From: DALYLB01 sp046154695
Lineage (GTDB): Bacteria; Acidobacteriota; Blastocatellia; RBC074
DNA length: 25,134 nt
Assembly: GCA_046154695.1 (NCBI GenBank)
Contig: JBJXFI010000244.1
Span: forward strand, 1 to 25,134
Reading direction: 5' to 3'
This document shows, in pieces, positions 1-12,312 of the stretch. The notes under the pieces are model-generated. The model made no database searches, was not told the DNA's origin, and saw only the letters and a program-made list of their open reading frames with translations. Made by a program: the position numbers and the translations under genes. The number at the start of each line of letters is the position of its first letter. Positions within the stretch are counted from its first letter, which is position 1.

Positions 1-94
1 CAGGCTTTATGCTGTCGCCTGCTTCGCAGGCTATAAAAATCCAATTTCAAAGCACCCTCTTAGATCGAGGGTAAGGAAATTTTAAGAAATGAGT

Positions 95-124
95 GGGGCG
101 CATGAAGTTTTCTTTGTGCGCCCC
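95..124. other. 8-bp hairpin upstream of the receiver gene
   Basis: GGGGCGCA (95-102) and TGCGCCCC (117-124) form a perfect 8-bp stem around a 14-nt loop. The sequence after it, ctgcgttttg, has a short T4 run 6 nt away. It could be a weak terminator of a gene that ends left of the window, or a leader structure. A second small inverted repeat, GTCGTC/GACGAC, lies at 154-173. I see no convincing promoter or gene in 1-268. Confidence 0.35.
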
Positions 125-268
125 CTGCGTTTTGTGGTATTTCTCAAGGGCAGGTCGTCGTTTATCGGACGACAAAGATCGGGATTCGCCGGGCGGCGGC
201 GATCCGGAAATTGGCCGCGCAAGATTCTTACCGTATGTACCGCCAGATAGTTCGCCAGTGGAGGCCTT

Positions 269-1225
269 GTGAGTTACAAAATCCTGCTCGCCGATGACAG
301 TGTGACAGTGCAGAAGATCATCACGTTGACGTTTTCCGATGAGGGGGTCGATGTGTTGACGGTGAACAATGGCGATGACGCGATTCACCGGCTGCAATAT
401 CTGCGTCCGGCCCTGGTGATGGCGGATGTGTCGATTCCGGGGAAGAACGGGTACGAGATCTGCGAGTTCATCAGAAACCATTCGGATTTGCGGGATACGC
501 CGGTGATTCTGCTGGTGCCGGCGTTCGAGCCGTTCGATGAGGAGCGCGCGCGGCGTGTTGGAGCGGACTATCATCTGACGAAACCGTTCCAATCGATTCG
601 CACCCTGATCGCGACGGTCAAGAGTCTGATCGAGCCGGGGCAGGCCCGGCCGCCGGCGCCGGGGCCGCCGGTCGCGGAAATGACGCAGCCCGAGACAGGG
701 AACGCGAAGATCGAGGAATTGCTCCGGCAGTCATCGGTGGCGGTTTCGAATGGAGCGGCGGAATTGGGCGCGCAGGAGCCGTTTTCGGAGATCTCGGTCG
801 TTTCGGCCCCTGTGGCGGTCGAAACCGAGGAATATGGCAAGCTGATCGATGCGCCCGGCCCGGCCGGATACCTGTCCGTGCAGGCGGCGCCCGGAGCCTC
901 GGCCGGAATGGATGAGTTCGAGGATTTGCTCGAACTCGACGATGTGTTGCCGGAGCTGCACGCTCCCGCGCAGGAGATCGCCGCGGTTCCTGTCCCCGCG
1001 ACGGTTGCCGCGCCGCCGGTTCCGGAGACGATCGCGATTCCCCAGCAGATCATCGATGAGATCGTCGATCGAGTCGTCGCGCAGGTCACATCGCGCCTTT
1101 CCGAGACGCTCCTCGGAGACCTGGCCCGCCGCCTAGCGCCGGAAGTCGCCGGAATCGTAGAGACGCAATACCAAGCCAAGCCTGCACCCCTCCGGGTCAC
1201 GGAAAGCCTCCTCGACATCGATTGA
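269..1225 (+). CDS. Response-regulator receiver protein with Ala/Pro-rich tail, no recognised output domain
   Basis: Single-domain signalling protein of 318 aa. The GTG start at 269 has GGAGG at 260-264. Residues 1-115 are a CheY-like receiver: acidic pair D9/D10, phospho-acceptor D53 in the VMADVSIPG strand, and the invariant lysine K105 in TKPF. The position of the conserved switch Thr/Ser, 30 residues after D53 and 22 before K105, is V83 (LLVPAFEP), so switching may be atypical. Residues ~120-255 are a low-complexity Ala/Pro/Glu-rich linker. Residues ~258-305 (from IPQQIIDEIVDRVVAQV) look like amphipathic helix and may bind a partner. No DNA-binding or enzymatic output is visible. Its place ahead of valS suggests no pathway. 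The receiver assignment is firm; the partner kinase and output are unknown. Confidence 0.9.
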   Translation: MSYKILLADDSVTVQKIITLTFSDEGVDVLTVNNGDDAIHRLQYLRPALVMADVSIPGKNGYEICEFIRNHSDLRDTPVILLVPAFEPFDEERARRVGADYHLTKPFQSIRTLIATVKSLIEPGQARPPAPGPPVAEMTQPETGNAKIEELLRQSSVAVSNGAAELGAQEPFSEISVVSAPVAVETEEYGKLIDAPGPAGYLSVQAAPGASAGMDEFEDLLELDDVLPELHAPAQEIAAVPVPATVAAPPVPETIAIPQQIIDEIVDRVVAQVTSRLSETLLGDLARRLAPEVAGIVETQYQAKPAPLRVTESLLDID

Positions 1226-1267
1226 TCGGGCGCAGACCTTCGTCATGGGCCATTTCTTGTTCAATGG

Positions 1268-1304
1268 TTGTCAGTTGATGACCGATCGAAGATACTATTC
1301 GATC
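1268..1304 (+). promoter_or_regulatory. Predicted valS-nadC promoter with palindromic operator-like site
   Basis: TTGTCA (1268-1273) and GATACT (1291-1296) are spaced 17 nt, a fair sigma-70 pair. A perfect inverted repeat GATCGAA-N7-TTCGATC spans 1284-1304, with the -10 hexamer in its 7-nt centre. A dimeric repressor bound there would block RNA polymerase. Reading the arms as a hairpin is possible but less attractive, because the repeat mostly precedes the expected start of transcription near 1303. Confidence 0.45.
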
Positions 1305-1377
1305 ATCTGAACACCAGCGACAGACGGGCCGAAGACGATTGGCGTCCCCGAGGCAATCGAGAATAGACACCTTCATT

Positions 1378-4163
<2,786 letters not shown>

Positions 4164-4167
<4 letters not shown>

Positions 4168-5051
4168 GGACCGTGAAGAACCTTATGCTCATACCCCCTG
4201 ACCCCGAAGTCGTGTTTGACGCCGTGAACAAGGCCCTGGACGAGGACCTGGGCCGCGGAGACATCACCTCGCGCGCGATCGTGCGCCCGGGGCTGAAGGC
4301 GCGCGGCAGTTTTCTGGCGAAGTCGGATCTGGTGCTGGCGGGCCTGGAGGTCGCGGACGCCGCTTTCACGTCGTTCGATCCGTACCTGCAGATCGAATCC
4401 GCGGCGGCCGACGGCGAGGAGCTCAAGGCGGGGAAGGTCTTCGCGCGGGTGACGGGAGACGCGCAGATGCTGCTCGCGGCCGAGCGGGTCGCGCTCAACT
4501 TTCTTCAGCGGCTCTCCGGGATCGCGACGATCACGCGCCGATATGTCGAGGCGGTCGCGGGAACCGGTGCCAGGATCGTCGACACGCGCAAGACCACGCC
4601 CGGCCTGCGCCTGCTCGAAAAATACGCCGTGACGGCCGGCGGCGGGCACAATCATCGCCTGGGGCTCGATGACGGGGTCCTGATCAAGGACAATCACATC
4701 GCGATGGCCGGAAGCATCACCGAGGCCGTGCGCCGCGCGCGGGAGTCGGTCGGCCATCTGCACAAGATCGAGGTCGAAGTCGCCTCGCTCGATCAGGTCC
4801 GCGAGGCCCTCGATGCCCGCGCCGACATCCTGCTGCTCGACAATATGGCGCCCGGGACGATCCGGGAAGCGGTCGAGATTCTCAAGCAGCGCGAACCCGC
4901 CGACCGCCGCACGCTCGCCGAAGCTTCCGGCGGAATCACGCTCGACAATGTCCGCCAATACGCCGAAGCCGGCGTCGATCTCATCTCGATCGGAGCCCTC
5001 ACCCATTCCGCCCCCGCCGTCGATATCAGCTTCAAGATCAAACTGGCCTGA
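4164..5051 (+). CDS. nadC: Nicotinate-nucleotide pyrophosphorylase (quinolinate phosphoribosyltransferase, carboxylating)
   Basis: Converts quinolinate and PRPP to nicotinate mononucleotide, CO2 and pyrophosphate in de novo NAD synthesis. It is 295 aa from the GTG at 4164, which overlaps the valS TGA as GTGA and suggests coupled translation. An ATG at 4185 (MLIPPDPEVVFDAV, 288 aa) is a good alternative. Family landmarks are all present: DEDLGRGDITS near the N-terminus, RIVDTRKTTPGLRLLEKYAV, GGGHNHRLGLDDGVLIKDNH with the substrate-binding Lys/His residues, the IEVEV strand, LLLDNM, and the C-terminal ASGGITLDNVRQYAEAGVD and SIGALTHSA barrel strands. No other NAD gene (nadA, nadB) lies in the window. 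A minus-strand terminator follows 31 nt after the stop. Confidence 0.96.
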
Positions 5052-5075
5052 AACTTCTCCCCGCCTCGAATCGAT

Positions 5076-5111
5076 AAAAAGACCTCCGCCGTCGGCAGGG
5101 AACGGCGGAGG
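5076..5111 (-). terminator. Intrinsic terminator read on the minus strand
   Basis: CCTCCGCCGT (5083-5092) and ACGGCGGAGG (5102-5111) form a perfect 10-bp GC-rich stem with a 9-nt loop. On the minus strand the stem is followed, after TC, by TTTTT (complement of 5080-5076). On the plus strand no T tract follows, so it fits a minus-strand transcript better than nadC. The only minus-strand candidate it could serve is the tiny ORF at 5192-5266. Confidence 0.7.
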
Positions 5112-5191
5112 CTGGCTGATGGACGTTGCGGTAACTCGTAACTGCCGGGCCCCCCGATGGTCGGCGGAAATCCTACGCTTCGCGGAATTCG

Positions 5192-5266
5192 TCAGCCCCC
5201 CGCGTCTCTTCTCGATTCGGGGAAATGAGCCAATTTCAGCGCGACCTCCTCACGATAAATCTGCAT
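5192..5266 (-). CDS. Candidate small protein, 24 codons, with strong ribosome-binding site
   Basis: ATG at minus 5266 opens a 24-codon frame beginning MQIYREEVALKLAHF and ending at TGA 5192-5194. AAAGGAGAA lies just upstream (complement of 5271-5279), with AGGAG 6 nt from the ATG; this is one of the best ribosome-binding sites in the window. A minus-strand intrinsic terminator lies 80 nt beyond the stop. The peptide is charged with an amphipathic helical look and has no signal peptide. I do not recognise it. A G6 run sits just before the stop, so a one-base assembly error could change the C-terminus (one G fewer gives about 30 residues). It may be a real small protein, a leader peptide or chance. 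The rest of the 570-bp gap 5052-5621 holds only the terminator, this ORF and the sigma-gene leader. Confidence 0.4.
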   Translation of the reverse strand: MQIYREEVALKLAHFPESRRDAGG

Positions 5267-5489
5267 GGCGTTCTCCTTTGCAATAAATTGTTGCCGCCAC
5301 ATTCGCCGGGGGCGTGTTCCAGTGCGGTGATCGGCAATGCGGCCCCGCGTGTCGATCCTCCGGGAGCGGTTTCATTCGCTCTCGGCTCAATAAACGGAAA
5401 TTCGCCGCGGAAACTGCCATCCCGCATGAAAAAAATATCGCAAGGCGCGATCCCGCGCCGGCGGCGGTAGTTGTTTCGACTCGTTGCGG

Positions 5490-5495
5490 TATAAT
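5490..5495 (+). promoter_or_regulatory. Consensus -10 box upstream of the ECF sigma gene
   Basis: A perfect TATAAT lies at 5490-5495, 126 nt ahead of the ATG. The best -35-like sequence, TTGTTT at 5471-5476, is only 13 nt away, and nothing good sits at 17 nt. The promoter is therefore suggestive only. It would give a leader of about 120 nt. Confidence 0.35.
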
Positions 5496-5556
5496 TCGCG
5501 GCATCATCGGAGCAGATCGGCAGGAAACCGGAAGCGGTCGCCCAGGGGGGGCCTGC

Positions 5557-5588
5557 GAGAGATTCGCGGTGAGCATCCAGCATCTCTC
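5557..5588 (+). other. Leader hairpin ahead of the ECF sigma gene
   Basis: GAGAGAT (5557-5563) and ATCTCTC (5582-5588) form a 7-bp stem with an 18-nt loop, extendable by TGC/GCA across a bulge. It ends 33 nt before the sigma-factor ATG and so lies within the predicted leader. No T tract follows. Confidence 0.35.
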
Positions 5589-5621
5589 CCCGCATGCCAT
5601 CAAGAGATAAGGACGTGGATT

Positions 5622-6197
5622 ATGACTGCGCCGCCGCCGAATGAAGTCACCCAGTTGCTGCAGGATTGGAGCCAGGGAGACCAAGAGGCGCTGGACAAAC
5701 TGATGCCCATGGTTTACGTCGAGCTGCGACGGATGGCCCGTCGTTATATGGCGCAGCAGAGCCCCGGCCACACCTTGCAGACGACCGCGCTGATCAACGA
5801 GGCCTACCTTCGTCTGGTCAATCACCAGGAGAAGCAGTGGCAGAACCGGTCGCATTTTTTTGCGGTTGCGGCCCGGGCGATGCGGCACATTCTGGTGGAT
5901 TACGCGCGCACTCGGCGGGCGGCCAGGCGCGGCGGCGGGGCGCAGGTCTTCCCGCTCGACGAGGCGTTCGTCGCCACGGACGAACGCGCCGCCGAACTGG
6001 TCGCGCTCGATGACGCCCTGGAGGAACTGGTCGTCATCGATCCCCGCAAAAGCCAGATCGTCGAGCTGCGGTACTTCGGCGGATTGAGCGTCGAAGAGAC
6101 GGCGGATGTTCTCAAAATCTCGGCCACAACGGTGATGCGCGATTGGAGCATGGCGAAGGCATGGCTCCGTCGCGCGCTGGACAATCGGGATTCGTAA
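5622..6197 (+). CDS. ECF-type RNA polymerase sigma factor, TIGR02999 (Sigma70_ECF) family
   Basis: Promoter-selecting subunit of RNA polymerase, 191 aa. The ATG at 5622 has AAGGA 8 nt upstream; the open frame reaches further 5' but without a good start. Region 2 spans ~10-85: TQLLQDWSQGDQEALDKLMPMVY, LRRMARRYM, TALINEAYLRLV and FFAVAARAMRHILVDYARTR, which is very characteristic of this family. Region 4 is at ~135-188 (IVELRYFGGLSVEETADVLKISATTVMRDWSMAKAWLRRAL), with a helix-turn-helix. No C-terminal extension and no anti-sigma gene are present. In Acidobacteriota and Planctomycetes this family is often encoded next to Ser/Thr kinases, as here: a kinase begins 65 nt downstream. The family is clear; the regulon and signal are unknown. 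Confidence 0.93.
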   Translation: MTAPPPNEVTQLLQDWSQGDQEALDKLMPMVYVELRRMARRYMAQQSPGHTLQTTALINEAYLRLVNHQEKQWQNRSHFFAVAARAMRHILVDYARTRRAARRGGGAQVFPLDEAFVATDERAAELVALDDALEELVVIDPRKSQIVELRYFGGLSVEETADVLKISATTVMRDWSMAKAWLRRALDNRDS

Positions 6198-6206
6198 ATT
6201 GTGTAT

Positions 6207-6225
6207 GTCCCGCTCCTGCCGGGAC
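6207..6225 (+). other. Small hairpin between sigma and kinase genes
   Basis: GTCCCG (6207-6212) and CGGGAC (6220-6225) pair around a 7-nt loop just after the sigma-factor stop. No U tract follows, so this is not a canonical terminator. It might trim or stabilise a sigma-kinase transcript. Confidence 0.3.
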
Positions 6226-6262
6226 GATACCCCCTCAAGACACAAGAAGTTGACAGAAGAAG

Positions 6263-9259
<2,997 letters not shown>

Positions 9260-9286
9260 AACCGCCGCTATGACGGATCGCAACTC

Positions 9287-10069
9287 ATGGATGACCCGAA
9301 CGCGGATCGCATTGTCGATCGGCCTCCCTTCACGATTCATCATCACGCCTCGCTCGGATCGACCAACGACCACCTGAAATCGATGGCGGAGGCGTCCGGG
9401 TTCACCTGCGTCGTCGCGGATGAGCAGACGGCGGGCCGGGGGCGGCGCGACCGCGCGTGGCACTCGTCGCCGGGGGACGGGCTCTACCTGTCGGTTCTTC
9501 TGCGGCCGGCGTCCGCTGCCTCCGCGCACATTCCGCTGCTGAGCCTGGTTGCGGCCGTGGCGGTCGCCGAGACGCTGGTCGCCCTCGATGTCGAGGACGT
9601 CGACATCAAATGGCCGAACGACGTGCTGGTGAAGGGGCGAAAGGTCGCGGGCATCCTCGTCGAGGGGGCCTCGGGGGCGAACGAGCCGCGCGTGATTCTG
9701 GGCATCGGAGTCAATCTCAATCATCCCTTCTTTCCGCCGGGTCTCGCCGGGGCGGCGACCTCGCTGTTGATCGAGACCGGCAACGGCATCGAGGTCGACG
9801 GGTTTCGCGACCGGCTGCTCGACCGGATCGCGCACGGGTATGGATTGTGGTCCCGCCGCGAGTTCAGCCGCATCCTCGAGCAATGGCGGGAACGATCCAG
9901 CTATTGGCGCGGCCAGCGCGTTCGCGTCTCGCTCGACGGCGAACAACTCACCGGCACGACCGAGGATGTGACCGAAACCGGCGCGCTGCGCGTGCGAACC
10001 GACGCGGGGGAACTCCGCACCATCCTCGCCGGCGAAGTCACGCGTTTGCGCGCGACGGATGAAGCATAG
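9287..10069 (+). CDS. birA: Biotin--[acetyl-CoA-carboxylase] ligase, catalytic domain only
   Basis: Activates biotin with ATP and attaches it to a lysine on biotin carboxyl carrier proteins. It is 260 aa from the ATG at 9287, 27 nt after the kinase stop; the ribosome-binding site is weak. Motifs: STNDHL near residue 25, the adenylate-binding GRGRRDRAW (50-58), KWPNDV (108-113), KVAGILVE with the catalytic-type lysine K119, and GIGVNLNHP (139-147). The last ~50 residues (VRVSLDGEQLTGTTEDVTETGALRV) are the usual SH3-like C-terminal domain. There is no N-terminal helix-turn-helix, so it should be a ligase only and not a repressor of biotin genes (group I). No biotin-synthesis gene is nearby. Confidence 0.95.
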   Translation: MDDPNADRIVDRPPFTIHHHASLGSTNDHLKSMAEASGFTCVVADEQTAGRGRRDRAWHSSPGDGLYLSVLLRPASAASAHIPLLSLVAAVAVAETLVALDVEDVDIKWPNDVLVKGRKVAGILVEGASGANEPRVILGIGVNLNHPFFPPGLAGAATSLLIETGNGIEVDGFRDRLLDRIAHGYGLWSRREFSRILEQWRERSSYWRGQRVRVSLDGEQLTGTTEDVTETGALRVRTDAGELRTILAGEVTRLRATDEA

Positions 10070-10097
10070 AAATTTCCCCGCCGCCTTCCGGCCGCAA

Positions 10098-10127
10098 TTG
10101 GACAGGCATCGACGCGAGAGGTAAGAT
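10098..10127 (+). promoter_or_regulatory. Possible promoter ahead of the short ORF and hypothetical gene
   Basis: TTGGAC (10098-10103) and TAAGAT (10122-10127) are spaced 18 nt. The match to sigma-70 consensus is partial. It sits 29 nt after birA and would give a leader of about 65 nt to the short ORF at 10200. Confidence 0.3.
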
Positions 10128-10199
10128 GCCGATCGTCCGACATCCCCAACGCAAGCACGATTCATAACGGAATCATCATCCGCCGAGAACGGAGACTTG

Positions 10200-10258
10200 A
10201 TGGATCGAGAGCGTGTTCGCTCCCCCCGCGGACGCCCCGGCAGGCAATGCCGCTCGAT

Positions 10259-10262
<4 letters not shown>
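10200..10262 (+). CDS. 20-codon Arg-rich upstream ORF coupled to the next gene
   Basis: ATG at 10200 has GGAG at 10191-10194 (5-nt spacing) and opens a 20-codon frame beginning MDRERVRSPRGRP and ending at TGA 10260-10262. Seven of 20 residues are Arg. The stop overlaps an ATG of the following gene as ATGA (10259-10262). The downstream ATGs at 10247 and 10259 have no good ribosome-binding site of their own, so this ORF may load ribosomes for it by termination-reinitiation. It is a candidate leader peptide; chance remains possible. Confidence 0.4.
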
Positions 10263-10978
<716 letters not shown>

Positions 10979-10991
10979 GGTGGTAAATAGT

Positions 10992-12248
10992 ATGGCGACA
11001 CCGGCAGATCATCTCGCGCCCGAGGCGAAGGACGCCGCAATCCTGGCGATCGGCGACACCTGCGAAGTGGGAATTGAAAAGCTTGTGTACGGCGGCGATG
11101 GACTGGCGCGCGTCGGCGCGGAGGCGGTCTTCGTTCCGGGCGCCGCGACGGGAGACCGCCTGCGCATACGGATCGTCGAGCGCGGAAGAAATTTCGCGCG
11201 GGGCGCGATCGAGGAGGTTCTCTCGCCGTCATCGGCGCGCAGGGAGCCGCCGTGCGAGCATGTCGGCGCGTGCGGGGGGTGCCAGTTGCAGCATCTGTCC
11301 TATCCCGCGCAGCTCGAAGCCAAGGTCTCCTTCGTTCGCGAGTCGCTGCGGCGGCTGGGGAACATCGACTGGACGGGGGAGATTGCGATCCGATCGGCGG
11401 AGGAGTTCGGATATCGCTCGCGGGCCGAGATCAAGGTTGCCCGCGATGAATCGGGGCGGCCGCGCATCGGTTTCTTCCGCGCCGGGTCGCAGGATGTTTG
11501 CGAGGTCGATGGCTGCCGGATTCTGCTGCCGGCCGCCAATCGCGAGCTGCAGCGGTTGCGGGCCGAGCCGTCCCAGATTCCGAACGATGCGACGCGGGTC
11601 TATCTGACCGTCGGAGACGACGAGGTGATCGTCACGCCCGCGACGGGTGAGAACGGGCGCGCCGCCGAGATCGACTCGTTCGGCACGGCGCATCAACGCA
11701 TCGGCGATCTGAGCTACGGATTCGGCGTCCGGTCCTTCTTTCAGGGGAACCGCCTGCTGGCGGACGATCTGGTGCGCGCGGCCATCGGAGAGGCTTCGGG
11801 CGCGCTTGCGATCGATCTCTATGCCGGGGTCGGACTCTTCAGCCTGCGGCTCGCCGGCCGCTTCGAGCAGGTCTGCGCGGTCGAGGGCAACAAATCGGCG
11901 GCCGCCCACGGCGTGGAGAATGCGCGGGCGAACGGCATTTCGAACGTTCGCTTCGAGCCGATCTCGGTCGAGGCGTGGTTGAAGTACAAATCGCATGAAT
12001 TGCCGCGTCCCGACATCGTCCTGCTCGATCCTCCGCGCACGGGCGTCGGGATTCCCGTAATCAAACGGATCGCCGCCCTCGACGCTCCGCGGATCCCTTA
12101 CGTCTCCTGCGATCCGGCGACGCTCGCGCGCGACCTGCGCAGGCTGCTCGATTTCGGCTACGAGATCGATTCGATCACGGCTCTCGATATGTTTCCCCAG
12201 ACCTTTCATGTCGAAACGGTCGTTCAGTTGCGGCGGGGGGAGATGTAG
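10992..12248 (+). CDS. RlmD/TrmA-family 4Fe-4S RNA uracil-5-methyltransferase
   Basis: SAM-dependent enzyme that methylates C5 of uracil in rRNA or tRNA. It is 418 aa from the ATG at 10992, with AGGTGG 8 nt upstream; an upstream GTG at 10980 lacks support. Residues ~20-75 are a TRAM RNA-binding domain (VGIEKLVYGGDGLARV...VFVPGAATGDRLRI). The iron-sulfur cysteines follow the RlmD pattern: C88, C94 and C97 (CEHVGACGGC) and C175 (EVDGC). The Rossmann part has IDLYAGVGLFSL for SAM, LLDPPRTG, and the catalytic cysteine in YVSCDPATLARD, followed by DMFPQTFHVETVVQL at the end. The specific target (U1939, U747 or tRNA U54) cannot be read from sequence alone, so I leave the symbol blank. It lies downstream of the hypothetical gene with a 13-nt gap. 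Confidence 0.94.
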   Translation: MATPADHLAPEAKDAAILAIGDTCEVGIEKLVYGGDGLARVGAEAVFVPGAATGDRLRIRIVERGRNFARGAIEEVLSPSSARREPPCEHVGACGGCQLQHLSYPAQLEAKVSFVRESLRRLGNIDWTGEIAIRSAEEFGYRSRAEIKVARDESGRPRIGFFRAGSQDVCEVDGCRILLPAANRELQRLRAEPSQIPNDATRVYLTVGDDEVIVTPATGENGRAAEIDSFGTAHQRIGDLSYGFGVRSFFQGNRLLADDLVRAAIGEASGALAIDLYAGVGLFSLRLAGRFEQVCAVEGNKSAAAHGVENARANGISNVRFEPISVEAWLKYKSHELPRPDIVLLDPPRTGVGIPVIKRIAALDAPRIPYVSCDPATLARDLRRLLDFGYEIDSITALDMFPQTFHVETVVQLRRGEM

Positions 12249-12312
12249 GCTTCCCCCGGGAAGATGCCGCGGAGGGATCGGGCCCCCACCGCGGCGAAGA
12301 TAAACACAGCGT

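Noticed and set aside
1226..1377. T-box leader upstream of valS
   Set aside because: The gap is only 152 nt and has no T-box-like conserved sequence or terminator before the start codon.
5225..5470. 81-codon plus-strand frame in the nadC-sigma gap
   Set aside because: It has no ribosome-binding site, an unremarkable composition, and runs opposite the better-supported tiny minus-strand ORF.
12266..12295. GCCGCGG/CCGCGGC inverted repeat between the RNA methyltransferase gene and comEC
   Set aside because: It has a 16-nt loop and no T tract, and repeats of pure G/C are expected by chance at this base composition. It is too weak to call a terminator.
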